Positions 1 to 5,317 of a stretch of 10,451 nt of DNA are shown here, piece by piece. Origin of the DNA: UBA349 sp964444115 (GTDB taxonomy: Archaea; Methanobacteriota; Methanobacteria; Methanobacteriales; Methanobacteriaceae). How positions within the stretch are numbered: the first letter of the stretch is position 1; every line of letters begins with the position of its first letter. The stretch is taken from positions 1-10,451 of the forward strand of contig CAYUFT010000077.1 of NCBI GenBank assembly GCA_964444115.1. The letters are read 5' to 3'. Position numbers and translations under genes: made by a program. The notes under the pieces were generated by a model that had not been told where the DNA came from, did no database searches, and saw only the letters and a program-made list of their open reading frames with translations.

Positions 1-231
1 CATGCCCACCTCATTAATGCTTTAATGAGGGCCGTGGGGATACAATCCCGATACGTCCATATAAGTGGTAAATTTACCAGTGGAAGTACCTATGGGCACG
101 TTTATTCAGAAGTCTATCTCAATGGAAAATGGGTAAAAGCAGATGCTACCAGTTCTAGTAACAGTCTAGGTGTAATTAAAAGTTGGACTCTAGTTAAATA
201 CAAAGGTACTTATGCATCACTACCATTTTAA
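1..231 (+). CDS. Transglutaminase-like surface protein, C-terminal fragment (5' end outside window)
   Basis: The frame is open from the first base and gives about 76 residues ending in SLPF. It shows the second half of a transglutaminase-like (papain-fold) core: a helix starting HAHLINALMRAVGI, then the catalytic His in TYGHVYSEVYLNGKW (codon 97-99) and the catalytic Asp in the KADAT motif (codon 142-144). The nucleophilic Cys normally lies just ahead of the first helix and would fall left of the window. In Methanobacteriales such domains sit at the C-terminus of exported proteins, often behind pseudomurein-binding repeats, and include pseudomurein endoisopeptidases (family C71), which cut the peptide cross-links of the cell wall. 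Wall processing or attachment is therefore the likely role, but the N-terminal part that would show signal peptide and binding repeats is missing. The ATG at 25 is internal to the domain and is not a real start. The next gene is 340 bp away and separately expressed. Confidence 0.8.
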   Translation, partial: HAHLINALMRAVGIQSRYVHISGKFTSGSTYGHVYSEVYLNGKWVKADATSSSNSLGVIKSWTLVKYKGTYASLPF

Positions 232-254
232 TTAGGGAAATTCCCTAATTTTTT
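230..254 (+). terminator. Hairpin plus T-run terminator overlapping the stop codon
   Basis: AATTAGGGAA (230-239) and TTCCCTAATT (241-250) are perfect inverted copies, followed by a run of six T (249-254) and more T-rich sequence. The stop codon TAA (229-231) lies inside the left arm. With a realistic loop of 3-5 nt the stem is 8-9 bp. This looks like the end of transcription of the transglutaminase-like gene. Confidence 0.65.
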
Positions 255-312
255 ATATTTTAAATGATGCATTTCTTTTTTCTAATAATTTTTTGCTAAG
301 AAGTTTTAATTG

Positions 313-353
313 TTATTCTATGTCTTTTCTAAGTTATTCCAGTCTTTTCCAAG
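313..353. repeat. Imperfect tandem repeat, two units of 20-21 bp
   Basis: Unit 1 (313-333) and unit 2 (334-353) both start TTATTC and share GTCTTTTC(T/C)AAG; they differ by a one-base indel and two substitutions. The sequence is pyrimidine-rich and lies in the intergenic gap. It may be simple slippage or a remnant of a longer repeat; no function is evident. Confidence 0.5.
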
Positions 354-514
354 AACTTTTTTAATCAATTTCCATAAGGTTCTGAGTTTATTATTAATTT
401 ATGATTAACGTTTCTATTTGTTTTAAATTGTTTTAGAGGCTCAAAATAAGACCATGAATGAAAAATAAACTGGCAATACTGAGCTTTTCTTATTATCCAT
501 CCTTCATAAAAAAA

Positions 515-522
515 TTTATAAT
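515..522 (+). promoter_or_regulatory. Putative archaeal TATA box for the exported-protein gene
   Basis: TTTATAAT follows a run of A residues (508-514) that would serve as the purine-rich BRE. Archaeal transcription normally starts about 25 nt downstream, here near 543-545, giving a leader of roughly 30 nt that includes the ribosome binding site at 561-568. A second TATA-like stretch (TTATATATAA, about 543-552) is too close to the ribosome binding site to be preferred. Confidence 0.4.
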
Positions 523-560
523 GTTCAATTTTCAAATTAATAATTATATATAAAATATTA

Positions 561-568
561 AGGAGGGG
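561..568 (+). promoter_or_regulatory. Strong Shine-Dalgarno sequence
   Basis: AGGAGGGG ends 4 nt before the ATG at 573; the AGGAGG core is 6 nt from it. This is one of the two strongest ribosome binding sites in the window and fixes the start of the exported-protein gene. Confidence 0.8.
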
Positions 569-572
569 TTTT

Positions 573-1013
573 ATGAAGAAAATGAATATATTAGCCGGAC
601 TTGCTGTTTTGCTAATGGTTTGCGCCGTTATTCAGATTGCAGAACCTGCGGCAGCAGCAAAAGTAACTGATAAAGCATTCAAAGTGGATCAGGGAACCAA
701 ATATTTTTATAGTGGCCAAAGTGGGCCTATGAAAATGTCCTGGAAAACTTATCTTTATGTTCCCAGTAACAAACGAAAAATATTCCAAACCTTTTATGTG
801 AAAGATAATGGAAGATACAGTGGACACTGGGTAGTGAGCTGGCACGAAATTATCACCCTGCAAAAAATTACCAAAACTAAAATGAAAATCAGTGACTACA
901 GTGACAGTGAATTAGGACCGGGAACAACAGTAACTTACAAAAATACTAAATTAAGTACCCGAAAATACTATTGGTACGTCTATCGCCCAGCCATGCTCAA
1001 AGGACTTGCCTAA
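573..1013 (+). CDS. Small basic exported protein of unknown function
   Basis: A 146-residue protein that I do not recognise as a family. The N-terminus is a clear Sec signal peptide: Lys at 2 and 3, a hydrophobic stretch from about 5 to 22, and a small-residue cleavage zone EPAAAA just before Lys30. A Cys at 17 lies inside the hydrophobic core in LMVC, which is a poor lipobox, so release rather than lipid anchoring is likelier. The mature part (about 117 residues) has no Cys, no further membrane segment, about 17 Lys and 4 Arg against 7 acidic residues, and about 12 Tyr and 4 Trp. Alternating polar and aromatic residues suggest a beta-rich domain. The position next to a cell-wall transglutaminase-like gene fits a cell-envelope role, for instance binding to wall polymer, but that is inference. 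It is a monocistron with its own promoter and T-run terminator. Confidence 0.8.
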   Translation: MKKMNILAGLAVLLMVCAVIQIAEPAAAAKVTDKAFKVDQGTKYFYSGQSGPMKMSWKTYLYVPSNKRKIFQTFYVKDNGRYSGHWVVSWHEIITLQKITKTKMKISDYSDSELGPGTTVTYKNTKLSTRKYYWYVYRPAMLKGLA

Positions 1014-1021
1014 ATTATTAC

Positions 1022-1038
1022 TTTTTTATTCTTTTTTT
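1022..1038 (+). terminator. T-run terminator
   Basis: Runs of six (1022-1027) and seven (1032-1038) T lie just past the stop codon of the exported-protein gene. Oligo-T tracts alone are enough for termination by archaeal RNA polymerase. The next gene is convergent, so the tract separates the two. Confidence 0.55.
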
Positions 1039-1085
1039 AATTAAAAATAATATTTGAATTTATATTAAAATAAAATATAACAAAT

Positions 1086-1100
1086 ATAGCTAATTAATTC
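1086..1100. repeat. Left copy of a 15-bp inverted repeat flanking the SnoaL-like gene
   Basis: ATAGCTAATTAATTC here is the exact reverse complement of 1501-1515. It directly abuts the stop codon (1101-1103) of the SnoaL-like gene. It is AT-rich and low in complexity, so chance is possible. No transposase is present, and I see no direct repeat in the bases just outside the pair. Confidence 0.5.
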
Positions 1101-1484
1101 TTAGCTAATATCCTCAATAGAACTTATTTTATCATCTTGGAACTTCAAAACAGTCCGACCTTTAAGTTCAACTTTTTCACCCTTAGAAGGGCCATCTGGA
1201 ACATCCAAGGCTAAAATACCCATAAAATTAATTTTAATATCGGCAACATCCTCTTCAAATTCAATTTCATCTATTTTAAGTTCTCTTTTCTCAAATAAAG
1301 TAACTGCTTGGCGAGCCTGATTAGTAAAAGCTTTTTTGCCATTTAAAGCGAGTGTGACCTGGCCTTGAGAAATATTTCTAAATTCTACGTCTTCATGTAG
1401 ATATGAAACCATTTTATCCACATCAAATTCATTATACGCTTCAAAATACTTTTCTACAATTGATTTCTTTTCCTGATTGTCCAT
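1101..1484 (-). CDS. SnoaL-like / NTF2-fold protein
   Basis: A 127-residue protein with the pattern of the SnoaL-like branch of the NTF2 superfamily. An N-terminal helix (VEKYFEAYNEFDVDKMVSYL, about 10-29) leads into HEDVEFRN (30-37), then a helix near 50-64, and beta strands ending in LKGRTVLKFQDDKISSIEDIS (107-127). These proteins form small cone-shaped barrels. Some are isomerases or cyclases, but most in prokaryotes have unknown ligands, and no catalytic residue can be assigned here. There is no signal peptide or membrane segment, so it should be cytoplasmic. The length is normal for a single domain. The ATG at 1484 is preceded only by a weak ribosome-binding sequence (AAAGATGAT). It is divergent from the NudC gene, with 156 bp between them, and convergent with the exported-protein gene; it appears monocistronic. 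Confidence 0.8.
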   Translation of the reverse strand: MDNQEKKSIVEKYFEAYNEFDVDKMVSYLHEDVEFRNISQGQVTLALNGKKAFTNQARQAVTLFEKRELKIDEIEFEEDVADIKINFMGILALDVPDGPSKGEKVELKGRTVLKFQDDKISSIEDIS

Positions 1485-1500
1485 AATATCATCTTTTAGT

Positions 1501-1515
1501 GAATTAATTAGCTAT
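1501..1515. repeat. Right copy of a 15-bp inverted repeat flanking the SnoaL-like gene
   Basis: GAATTAATTAGCTAT is the exact reverse complement of 1086-1100 and lies 16 bp upstream of the SnoaL-like start codon, in the region where its mRNA leader or core promoter should be. It could be an operator half or coincidence. Confidence 0.5.
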
Positions 1516-1611
1516 TATTAAATTAATTATTAAATCCATTAGATAAATTGTAATCTTGGTAATAGTATTTTATTTCAATTAATATCCCTACATTAAACTC
1601 TACATTAATTA

Positions 1612-1619
1612 TTTATAAA
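1612..1619 (+). promoter_or_regulatory. TATA box placing transcription start at the NudC start codon
   Basis: TTTATAAA is a near-consensus archaeal TATA box centred about 26 nt before the ATG at 1641. That spacing puts the transcription start on or next to the start codon. There is no Shine-Dalgarno sequence in the intervening bases, which agrees with a leaderless mRNA. The box is palindromic, but the SnoaL-like gene on the other strand is about 130 bp away, so the + orientation is preferred. Confidence 0.55.
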
Positions 1620-1640
1620 CATCACTACAATATTAATTCT

Positions 1641-2477
1641 ATGCCAAGGGAAAGTATTTACAAACAATACCAGCCAGAAAATAGGCCTAATCACAAAAAC
1701 AACTCAAAGGCATATTGGTTTGTTTTTAATTCTGATAAAATATTATTAAATATTAAAAATAAAACTATTCCTTTCTCTAAGGACTTAGCAGAATTTAATT
1801 TCACCACTATAAGAAAAATATATCTGGGTACTCTTCAAGATCACCCCTGCTATGCTGCCGAAGTTGAAGAAGCAAATTATACCCAAGACTGGGTTTTTAA
1901 TGATTTAAGATCTGTTTACTCTATTTTAGAAGAAGATATTTACCTTTTAGCCGGTAGAGCAATCCAAATAATTAACTGGGATAAAAATCACCAGTTTTGT
2001 GGTAAATGTGGCACTCCCACGGAAACCATGGATGATGAAATGGCCAAATTTTGCCCAGAATGTGGATTTACCAGTTTTACACGTCTTTCACCAGCAGTCA
2101 TAACTGCTATTATTAAGGAAGGCAAACTACTTATGGCCAAGCATACTTACACTCGCTCCAACATGTATGGTCTTATTGCTGGGTTTGTAGAAGCTGGAGA
2201 AACCTTAGAAGAAGCCGTGCAAAGAGAAACTATGGAAGAAGTAGGTTTAAAAGTTAAAAATATTAAATATTTTAGTAGTCAACCCTGGCCTTTCCCCCAT
2301 TCTTTGATGATTGGTTTTACTGCTGACTATGAAAGTGGTGAAATAGAAGTGGATGGTGCGGAAATTGCTCATGCTAAATGGTTTGAAGTAAATGATCTTC
2401 CAGAAATGCCATCTCGAATCAGCATAGCGGGGGAACTGATTGATTGGTATATAAAGAATTATTCTGAAAATATATAG
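1641..2477 (+). CDS. nudC: NAD(+)/NADH pyrophosphatase, NudC type (Nudix hydrolase)
   Basis: A 278-residue cytoplasmic enzyme of the NudC family, which hydrolyses NADH (and NAD+) to NMN(H) and AMP; bacterial NudC also removes NAD caps from RNA. Three blocks support this. A variable N-terminal domain spans about 1-110. A zinc ribbon has Cys120, Cys123, Cys138 and Cys141 (CGKC and CPEC). The Nudix domain runs from about 150 to 270, with a complete Nudix box from Gly181 to Gly202: Glu187, Arg195, Glu196, Glu199 and Glu200 fit GX5EX7REXXEEXG. The NADH-pyrophosphatase signature SQPWPFPHS lies at 213-221. Length is near that of characterised family members (about 260 residues). No ribosome binding site precedes the ATG, but a TATA box sits about 26 nt upstream, so a leaderless message is likely. 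No strong terminator follows, and read-through into the antiporter gene 67 bp downstream is possible. Confidence 0.93.
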   Translation: MPRESIYKQYQPENRPNHKNNSKAYWFVFNSDKILLNIKNKTIPFSKDLAEFNFTTIRKIYLGTLQDHPCYAAEVEEANYTQDWVFNDLRSVYSILEEDIYLLAGRAIQIINWDKNHQFCGKCGTPTETMDDEMAKFCPECGFTSFTRLSPAVITAIIKEGKLLMAKHTYTRSNMYGLIAGFVEAGETLEEAVQRETMEEVGLKVKNIKYFSSQPWPFPHSLMIGFTADYESGEIEVDGAEIAHAKWFEVNDLPEMPSRISIAGELIDWYIKNYSENI

Positions 2478-2544
2478 TTAATAATTAAATAAAAATAGAG
2501 TTCAAATCTTTGTTAATATCTGAAAAAAAGAATATAGGGATTAT

Positions 2545-4506
2545 ATGGAACTTATAATTTTAAAAGATATTGTTATAATATTTGCCTTATCCGTAATGGT
2601 ACTCCTATTATTTCATAAAATAAAGATCCCTGCTATTTTAGGATTTTTTTTAACTGGTATTGTGGCGGGGCCTCATGGTTTAAGTCTAATTAGTGAAGTG
2701 CAACAGGTAGAAATTCTAGCAGAGATAGGCATTATCTTTTTACTGTTTACCATTGCCTTAGAATTTTCATTGGAGAAATTTTCCCAGATAAAGCGACAAG
2801 CTTTAATTGGAGGATCTCTGCAACTACTTTTTACATTTGTAATTGTTTTTTTAATTTCCTGGAGTCTGGGTTTAGGAGTTAATACATCTATTTTTATTGG
2901 ATTTTTAATATCATTCAGCAGCACAGCCATTGTTTTAAGACTTCTACAGGATAGAAACGAAATTGATACTCCTCATGGCCGAACTTCATTAGGAATTCTT
3001 ATTTTTCAAGACGTAGCCGTAGTTCCCATTATTTTATTGACCCCTATAATTGCAGGCAACAGTGTTTCCAGTCAATCATTACTGATTTTACTGTTAGAAG
3101 GTGCAGGAATATTAATTTTCACCATTATTTCTGCTAAGTGGTTGGTTCCATCCCTATTATATCACGTAGCTCGGCTAAAAAATCGGGAACTTTTTTTATT
3201 AACCACCATCCTTATTTGTTTTGGAATAACCTGGTTGACTACTTTATTAGGTCTTTCACCAGCATTAGGAGCTTTTCTAGCAGGTTTGATAATATCCAAC
3301 ACCAAATATGCTCATCAAGCACTGGGTAATGTGATTTCATTTCACGATATTTTTATGAGCTTTTTTTTCGTATCCATAGGCATGTTACTCAATATAAACT
3401 TCTTTTTCCAAAATATTGCACTTATTTTACTTCTTACGTTAGGTGTTTTAGTTATTAAATCAGTTACCGCTGGATTGGCCACCCGATTTTTGGGTTTTCC
3501 ACTGCGCATAATGGTGATTGTAGGTTTAATACTTAGTCAGGTTGGAGAATTTTCCTTTATTTTATCCAAAGTTGGAATTCAATATGGATTAATCACTTTA
3601 ACCATATTCCAATTATTTTTAAGTGTTTCTTTACTTACCATGACCTTAACTCCATTTTTAATGGCCATATCACATCGAACATCGGAATTATTGCATAAAC
3701 TTCCCCTGGTCAACCAATTAGATCCCCAAATAGTACCTTTAAAAACTGAATTTAAACTGGAAGATCATTTAATAATTATTGGCTATGGAGTTAATGGAAA
3801 GAATGTTTCCCTGGCAGCTCTTAACTCGGCCATTCCTTATGTAGTTATAGAAATAAACCCGGAAATGGTTACAGATAAAGAAGAAGAGCATTTTGTTTAT
3901 GGTGATGCTACTCAGGAATATGTTTTAAAAAAAGCAGAGATTCAAAAAGCTAGAATAATGGTAATAGCTATTTCGGATCCGCTTAATACGCGTAAAATAA
4001 CGGAATTGGGTAAAAGAATAAATCCTGAGCTATACATAATTATCAGAACCCGATACATAGATGAAATTAAAATTCTAAAAAGTTTAGGAGCTGATGAGGT
4101 TATTCCTGAGGAGTTTGAAACATCGGTGGAAATTTTCAGCCGTGTTTTGGATGAATATCAGGTGCCCCATGAGGAAATTAATAAATTTATAACCCGGCTG
4201 CGGGAAGAAAACTACGGCCTATTTCAAAGAGTTATCCCAGATAAGAAAGTTGATTGCGATATACAGGATTGTGTTCCCACAGAAGTGATTATGATAAAAA
4301 TCAGTACAAAATCATCACTACCAGAAAAAACCTTGAAATCAGAAACAGAGAAAAAATTTGGGGTTAAAATTCTAAGCATTATAAGAAACCAGGAAATAAT
4401 CAATTATCCTACTGAAAATCAAGTTTTGAAAAAAGGAGATATATTAACCGTTTCTGGTTTACCTGAAAAAATATCAAAACTTCAAAATCATCTGGAAAAT
4501 CTATAA
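2545..4506 (+). CDS. Kef/CPA2-type cation:proton antiporter with C-terminal RCK domains
   Basis: A 653-residue membrane protein. Residues about 5-378 form the Na+/H+ exchanger (CPA2) domain with roughly 12 hydrophobic segments. Kef-like motifs are FSSTAIVLRLL (124-134), GILIFQDVAVVP (150-161, with Gln155-Asp156), LGAFLAGLIIS (241-251) and FFFVSIGM (273-280). A cytoplasmic TrkA-N (RCK) domain spans about 406-530, with the nucleotide-binding loop GYGVNGKN (413-420), an acidic residue after the second strand (Glu436) and YGDATQ (452-457). A TrkA-C domain follows at about 577-653. Such proteins exchange K+ or Na+ for protons across the cell membrane, gated by nucleotides on the RCK domain. Kef itself is gated by glutathione, which archaea lack, so the ligand here is probably NAD(H) or another nucleotide. 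The start ATG has only a weak AGGGAT before it. It may be co-transcribed with the NudC gene. Which cation is carried cannot be told from sequence. Confidence 0.9.
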   Translation: MELIILKDIVIIFALSVMVLLLFHKIKIPAILGFFLTGIVAGPHGLSLISEVQQVEILAEIGIIFLLFTIALEFSLEKFSQIKRQALIGGSLQLLFTFVIVFLISWSLGLGVNTSIFIGFLISFSSTAIVLRLLQDRNEIDTPHGRTSLGILIFQDVAVVPIILLTPIIAGNSVSSQSLLILLLEGAGILIFTIISAKWLVPSLLYHVARLKNRELFLLTTILICFGITWLTTLLGLSPALGAFLAGLIISNTKYAHQALGNVISFHDIFMSFFFVSIGMLLNINFFFQNIALILLLTLGVLVIKSVTAGLATRFLGFPLRIMVIVGLILSQVGEFSFILSKVGIQYGLITLTIFQLFLSVSLLTMTLTPFLMAISHRTSELLHKLPLVNQLDPQIVPLKTEFKLEDHLIIIGYGVNGKNVSLAALNSAIPYVVIEINPEMVTDKEEEHFVYGDATQEYVLKKAEIQKARIMVIAISDPLNTRKITELGKRINPELYIIIRTRYIDEIKILKSLGADEVIPEEFETSVEIFSRVLDEYQVPHEEINKFITRLREENYGLFQRVIPDKKVDCDIQDCVPTEVIMIKISTKSSLPEKTLKSETEKKFGVKILSIIRNQEIINYPTENQVLKKGDILTVSGLPEKISKLQNHLENL

Positions 4507-4765
4507 TCCATTTAGGAAATATTTATTTTAAATTTTAGATTATTATTTCCATTAATCCCTAAAATCAAGGATTTATTGAGTTTTAGTCTTCGAATAATAT
4601 AGATTCTAATTAAATTATAATAATATCTGGATAGGTGAATAAAAACTTAGAAAAGATTTGGAATTAAAAATGAAAACTTGAATAAATTCATTTAATTTTA
4701 AAATTAACATATATCATTAAAAACAAATTAACAATTAATAATATCAAATTTATTGAATCTTACTC
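4507..4765. other. AT-rich intergenic region with weak hairpins and a possible promoter
   Basis: No coding frame is credible here. Near the antiporter stop there are small inverted repeats (GGAAATA 4515-4521 with TATTTCC 4544-4550; AATCC 4554-4558 with GGATT 4569-4573) that could aid termination. CATATATC (4709-4716) is a possible TATA box for the downstream gene and would give a leader of about 40 nt. Both assignments are weak. Confidence 0.35.
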
Positions 4766-4771
4766 AGGAGG
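4766..4771 (+). promoter_or_regulatory. Strong Shine-Dalgarno sequence
   Basis: AGGAGG lies 6 nt before the ATG at 4778. It is a textbook ribosome binding site and fixes the start of the 142-residue gene, which has no recognised family to guide the choice. Confidence 0.8.
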
Positions 4772-4777
4772 AATTTT

Positions 4778-5206
4778 ATGGGTCATAAACAAGTAGATGT
4801 TAAAATTGATGAAGACTTCTTTATTTGTGTGGATGAAGGAATGGAAGACATAATAAAGAACTTCTTTCACTGGGAAATTGAGACCTGCAATTCCTGCATC
4901 GATTATAAAGGAATGGTATGGATAGAGTTTTGCGAGTATGGTGATTGGGAACAATTTCTTCAATTAACTCTCCGCCATAATATTGAATCAAAGGGAGCCG
5001 ACAGCAAAAAAGAAACACTCTGGGATTTCTTGCAGGAAAAATCAAATGTAAATTTAGTTTTCGATGAAGAATTAATGGAAGACCCTAACAATGAGGATAA
5101 TACTCTTGGAACAGGAATTCTAATCATACTGGTGGGCCTGAAATTCCCTAAAGAATTATTATCGGAATTTAAAGAATTGTTCTTTGAGGTTTTTCCACCA
5201 GAATAA
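4778..5206 (+). CDS. Acidic protein of unknown function with a CxxC pair
   Basis: A 142-residue, strongly acidic, probably cytoplasmic protein; no signal peptide or clear membrane segment. I cannot name a family with confidence. The N-terminal half reads as a compact domain: ICVDEGMEDIIKNFFHWEIET (16-36), then CNSC (Cys37, Cys40), then GMVWIEFCEYGDWEQFL (45-61, with Cys52). The layout of a DEG-started helix, a Trp-containing turn, a Thr/Cys motif and a beta strand ending in an acidic turn recalls small uncharacterised bacterial proteins with a DEG...W..GI.T..SC pattern; that resemblance is from memory. The middle (about 68-110) is charged and variable, followed by a hydrophobic strand (GTGILIILVGLKF, 111-123) and an amphipathic helix. 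Cys37 and Cys40, perhaps with Cys17 or Cys52, could bind a metal or form a redox pair. Its strong ribosome binding site and the T-run after it mark a separately expressed gene. Confidence 0.75.
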   Translation: MGHKQVDVKIDEDFFICVDEGMEDIIKNFFHWEIETCNSCIDYKGMVWIEFCEYGDWEQFLQLTLRHNIESKGADSKKETLWDFLQEKSNVNLVFDEELMEDPNNEDNTLGTGILIILVGLKFPKELLSEFKELFFEVFPPE

Positions 5207-5237
5207 CTTATTTATTAACAAATAAAATATAATTTTC

Positions 5238-5246
5238 TTTTTTTTT
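5238..5246 (+). terminator. T-run terminator
   Basis: An unbroken run of nine T about 30 nt after the stop codon of the 142-residue gene, in the gap between convergent genes. It is the longest T-run on this strand in the window and fits an archaeal intrinsic terminator. Confidence 0.6.
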
Positions 5247-5279
5247 CGAAAGATAATTAAATATAATTAATTGACTTTT

Positions 5280-5317
5280 AAAAATTATTAAAATGTAATA
5301 TTATTAATAAATATTAC
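5280..5317 (-). terminator. Hairpin plus T-rich terminator overlapping the kinase stop codon
   Basis: GTAATATT (5295-5302) and AATATTAC (5310-5317) form a perfect 8-bp stem with a 7-nt loop, and the stop codon (5314-5316) lies inside one arm. Read on the - strand the stem is followed by T-rich sequence (5280-5294). The stem is all A/T apart from one G-C pair, so it is weak. The arrangement matches the terminator at 230-254, which also overlaps a stop codon. Confidence 0.4.

Larger units (their letters stand above)
232..572. other. AT-rich intergenic region, no gene seen
   Basis: About 340 bp without a credible coding frame on either strand. It holds the terminator of the upstream gene at its left end, a short imperfect tandem repeat (313-353), and the promoter and ribosome binding site of the exported-protein gene at its right end. 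The middle part (about 355-505) shows nothing I can name: no tRNA-like fold, and no convincing C/D-box pair. Confidence 0.6.

Noticed and set aside
401..484. Possible C/D-box small RNA (ATGATTA ... CTGA)
   Set aside because: The C-box-like sequence departs from RUGAUGA, no internal C'/D' pair or terminal stem is present, and the boxes are about 80 nt apart.
439..484. Inverted repeat GCTCA / TGAGC in the intergenic gap
   Set aside because: Only 5 bp with a loop of about 36 nt; expected by chance.
618..629. Lipobox around Cys17 of the exported protein
   Set aside because: The residue before Cys is Val and the Cys sits in the middle of the hydrophobic core; the AAAA site before Lys30 is a much better cleavage zone.
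612..863. Antisense open frame opposite the exported-protein gene
   Set aside because: The + strand product has a signal peptide, strong ribosome binding site and terminator; the antisense frame has none of these.
3138..3329. Open frame inside the antiporter gene on the same strand
   Set aside because: It lies wholly within a well-supported membrane protein, has no ribosome binding site, and its composition is that of an out-of-frame reading.
4760..5045. Antisense open frames opposite the 142-residue gene
   Set aside because: They have no start signals, and the sense frame has a perfect Shine-Dalgarno sequence and plausible domain structure.
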